Source: an uncultured Actinomycetes bacterium (GTDB taxonomy: Bacteria > Actinomycetota > Acidimicrobiia > Acidimicrobiales > RAAP-2). Taken from it: a DNA stretch of 7,088 nucleotides. Numbering within the stretch: position 1 is the first letter of the stretch; each line of letters begins with the position of its first letter. A model generated the notes under the pieces. It ran no database searches, was not told the origin of the DNA, and worked only from the letters and a program-made list of their open reading frames with translations. The DNA lies in NCBI GenBank assembly GCA_903854175.1, contig CAINVQ010000096.1:1-7088 (forward strand), in the 5' to 3' direction. This document shows positions 5,394 through 7,088 of the stretch, piece after piece. Both the position numbers and the translations under genes were made by a program.

Positions 5394-7088
5394 TTACGGG
5401 TGGACGCTTGAAGCACCCGCAACGACACTGCGAAGTACAGCGTCTCTGGCCTCTTCGGCCACTCCAGCCACGGCCGTCAAATGGTGCATCCGAGACAGTT
5501 GTTCACAGAGGTCTGCCACTTGTTTGGCGTTTCGAACAAAGTCCCCCGGGGAGGTTTGGCCGATTTCTGCATCAGCCAAATCAAGCACAACGCTGAGTGA
5601 TGATCCTCTCGCCCAGGCAGTAATAGTTGTTGCGAATTTGCCATCTGGTTCTTTGGCGTGAGGAACTTTGTAGCGTTCTTCTACTTCTCGAATAAACGCG
5701 TTGGTTGTCTGAATTTCATAGAGGCGGTCGGTAATGTTCGCTCTACGTTCACTGCCAAGTCGATCGTTAAGGTTCTTCTTCTTTGTCGTAACGTGCTTTC
5801 CCGCGTGAGGCGCTCTTGTCGAACGCTTTGATTCAAAAACAAAACAAGAAAGCAGTCCGGCGAGTTGGGCGGGTTCTAGATCTTCAAACACACCGGTTGC
5901 GATTGATTCTGCAATGAGCAAGTCGCACTCGTGATAAATAGATCTGAGCAGCTGACCCTGCTGGTTGAGTTTCCAGCCTTCGGCGTAGCCAAGTTCTTCT
6001 AATACCTTGTGGCGAGCAACCATCTGATCACCTAGTGGCCTTTTTGAAGGCGTGGCACGGTGATCAGTTTCAAATTGAGCGTATGAACGCTGCACAACTT
6101 CGAGTGCTGTTTCGAACTCAAAGTGATTAATGAGGTTCGCAGTGAAGTTATACGTTGGTCTAAAAGATGAGTGCAGCTCTGACGGCGGAGCTAACGCCAC
6201 TCGCCCAACGTCATGGAATTCAACTTCATTGGTGAAGCAAACAATTGCGTGACCTTCATCATCGAGTCCACGGCGTCCAGCTCGCCCTGTCATCTGTGAA
6301 TATTCACCACTCGTGAGAAACTTTCTTCCAGAGTCTGAGTACTTAGTAAAGCGCTCCAGAGCAACTGATCTGGCTGGCATGTTTACTCCCAATGCCAACG
6401 TTTCAGTTGCAAAGACCACTGCCAAGAGATTCTGCTCGAAGCACTTTTCAACAATCTCTCTAAATGCTGGAACCATGCCTGCGTGGTGTGCGCTAAGTCC
6501 TCGACGAAGACAGTCAATGAACTCGTTGTATTCGAGTGCCTTGAGGTCGTCTTCGCTGAAGTTCTGCAGGCGCTCTCTGGCGATTTCTTCAATTTCTCGG
6601 CGTTCATCTGGTGTCGTGAACAGAAGTCCATCTCGGCGACATTGATTTACAGCGTCATCACACGCTGCTCTAGAAAAAATGAAAACAATTACCGGAAGTA
6701 GGTCTTCTCGCTCAAGTGCCTGGAGCAACTCACTTCTACGAGGTGGTCTAAATGGTGGTGGCGGCGCGCTGGACTTGGGGCCCTTCCACTTTGGTCCCGG
6801 ACGAAATCGTCTGGTCGACTTCATCATGTTGTCGATCTTTCGAGCTTCGTCAGAAAGTCGACCTTCGTGCAGAAGATCAACAATCTCTGGGGCAGGTGCT
6901 CCACGCTTAACAATGGCAATGTGATTGTGAAGCTGGATTGGCCTCGTCTTTTCAATAATGACTGATGTGGGCCCTCTAACGGCTTCAAACCATTTGCCTA
7001 CAAAATCAGCATTACCAATAGTCGCCGAGAGAGCGACGAATCGAACTGCTGATGGGGTCAAGATAATTACTTCTTCCCATACTCCCCC
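5394..7088 (-). CDS. helY: HelY-type Ski2/Mtr4-like DEAD/DEAH-box RNA helicase, N-terminus outside window
   Basis: The frame is open from the right edge to TAA, giving 564 residues. The codons at the edge read GGVWEEVII, a conserved Ski2-family segment lying between the DExH box and motif III, so the ATP-binding motifs I and II are outside the window. Visible in fragment numbering: motif III 'LSATIGN' at 20-26; motif IV 'LPVIVFIFSRAACDDAV' at 131-147; 'LSAHHAGMVP' at 198-207; motif V 'VVFATETLALGVNMPAR' at 224-240; motif VI 'QMTGRAGRRGLDDEG' at 265-279. A winged-helix region with 'NFTANLINHF' (314-323) follows, then a DSHCT-type C-terminal helical domain (about 395-560) with 'GDFVRNAKQVADLCEQL' at 515-531. 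Such proteins unwind RNA with ATP in RNA turnover or processing. A basic, Pro-rich insert (about 92-118) between motifs III and IV is usual for HelY. It is the upstream neighbour of the ThyX-like gene. Confidence 0.93.
   Translation of the reverse strand, partial: GGVWEEVIILTPSAVRFVALSATIGNADFVGKWFEAVRGPTSVIIEKTRPIQLHNHIAIVKRGAPAPEIVDLLHEGRLSDEARKIDNMMKSTRRFRPGPKWKGPKSSAPPPPFRPPRRSELLQALEREDLLPVIVFIFSRAACDDAVNQCRRDGLLFTTPDERREIEEIARERLQNFSEDDLKALEYNEFIDCLRRGLSAHHAGMVPAFREIVEKCFEQNLLAVVFATETLALGVNMPARSVALERFTKYSDSGRKFLTSGEYSQMTGRAGRRGLDDEGHAIVCFTNEVEFHDVGRVALAPPSELHSSFRPTYNFTANLINHFEFETALEVVQRSYAQFETDHRATPSKRPLGDQMVARHKVLEELGYAEGWKLNQQGQLLRSIYHECDLLIAESIATGVFEDLEPAQLAGLLSCFVFESKRSTRAPHAGKHVTTKKKNLNDRLGSERRANITDRLYEIQTTNAFIREVEERYKVPHAKEPDGKFATTITAWARGSSLSVVLDLADAEIGQTSPGDFVRNAKQVADLCEQLSRMHHLTAVAGVAEEARDAVLRSVVAGASSVHP

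Noticed and set aside
6735..6815. Pro- and Arg-rich insert in the helicase as a novel domain
   Set aside because: A basic Pro-rich stretch between motifs III and IV is usual in actinobacterial HelY proteins.
7059..7061. TTG at 7061 as the helicase start codon
   Set aside because: The frame stays open to the edge, and the upstream codons (GGVWEEVII) belong to the conserved helicase core. The TTG is an internal Leu.
1..7088. CRISPR arrays, tRNA or rRNA genes, transposases or phage genes
   Set aside because: No direct repeats with spacers, no tRNA-like arms and no mobile-element proteins were seen. The window reads as ordinary core chromosome.

Overview
The window is a compact bacterial chromosomal segment that looks actinobacterial, with the class Acidimicrobiia as my best guess. 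The main clue is a DUF4193 protein, an actinobacterial family, whose C-terminus has the characteristic 'PKQADEF' block and CxxC...CxxC. A HelY-type Ski2-like helicase of the kind found in actinobacteria and a double-length ThyX-like protein support this. Base composition is moderate rather than strongly GC-rich, and intergenic space is minimal. This suits a streamlined aquatic actinobacterium better than a soil one. The taxonomy is inference; no rRNA or marker gene is present.

Layout. Positions 2-193 (+) hold the C-terminal end of a short-chain dehydrogenase/reductase. Convergent to it, sharing a TTAA at both stops, is a membrane-anchored HtrA-type serine protease with one PDZ domain (190-1485, -). 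An 86-bp divergent promoter region follows, then a 418-residue protein I do not recognise (1572-2828, +). It has a conserved-looking N-terminal domain, an Arg/Pro/Glu-rich linker containing an 18-bp tandem repeat, a helical C-terminal half and a polyproline-basic tail. Its last 20 bp overlap the end of a convergent gene set.

That set is on the minus strand and reads from the right edge leftwards. It comprises a HelY/Mtr4-like helicase (5394-7088, N-terminus outside the window), a 30-bp gap, a 534-residue duplicated ThyX-like protein (3759-5363), a 100-bp gap with a possible internal promoter, a very acidic DUF4193 protein (3218-3658), a 10-bp gap, and a GNAT acetyltransferase (2809-3207). The first two genes and the last two genes are close enough to be co-transcribed. 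The 100-bp gap suggests two transcription units or an operon with an internal promoter.

The most unusual element is the ThyX-like protein. It appears to be two ThyX-type halves in tandem. The signature RHR-x7-S is split: the N-terminal half keeps the serine but has WGR in place of RHR, while the C-terminal half keeps RHR but has proline in place of the serine. No mobile elements, CRISPR arrays, RNA genes or phage genes were seen. No gap between genes exceeds 100 bp.
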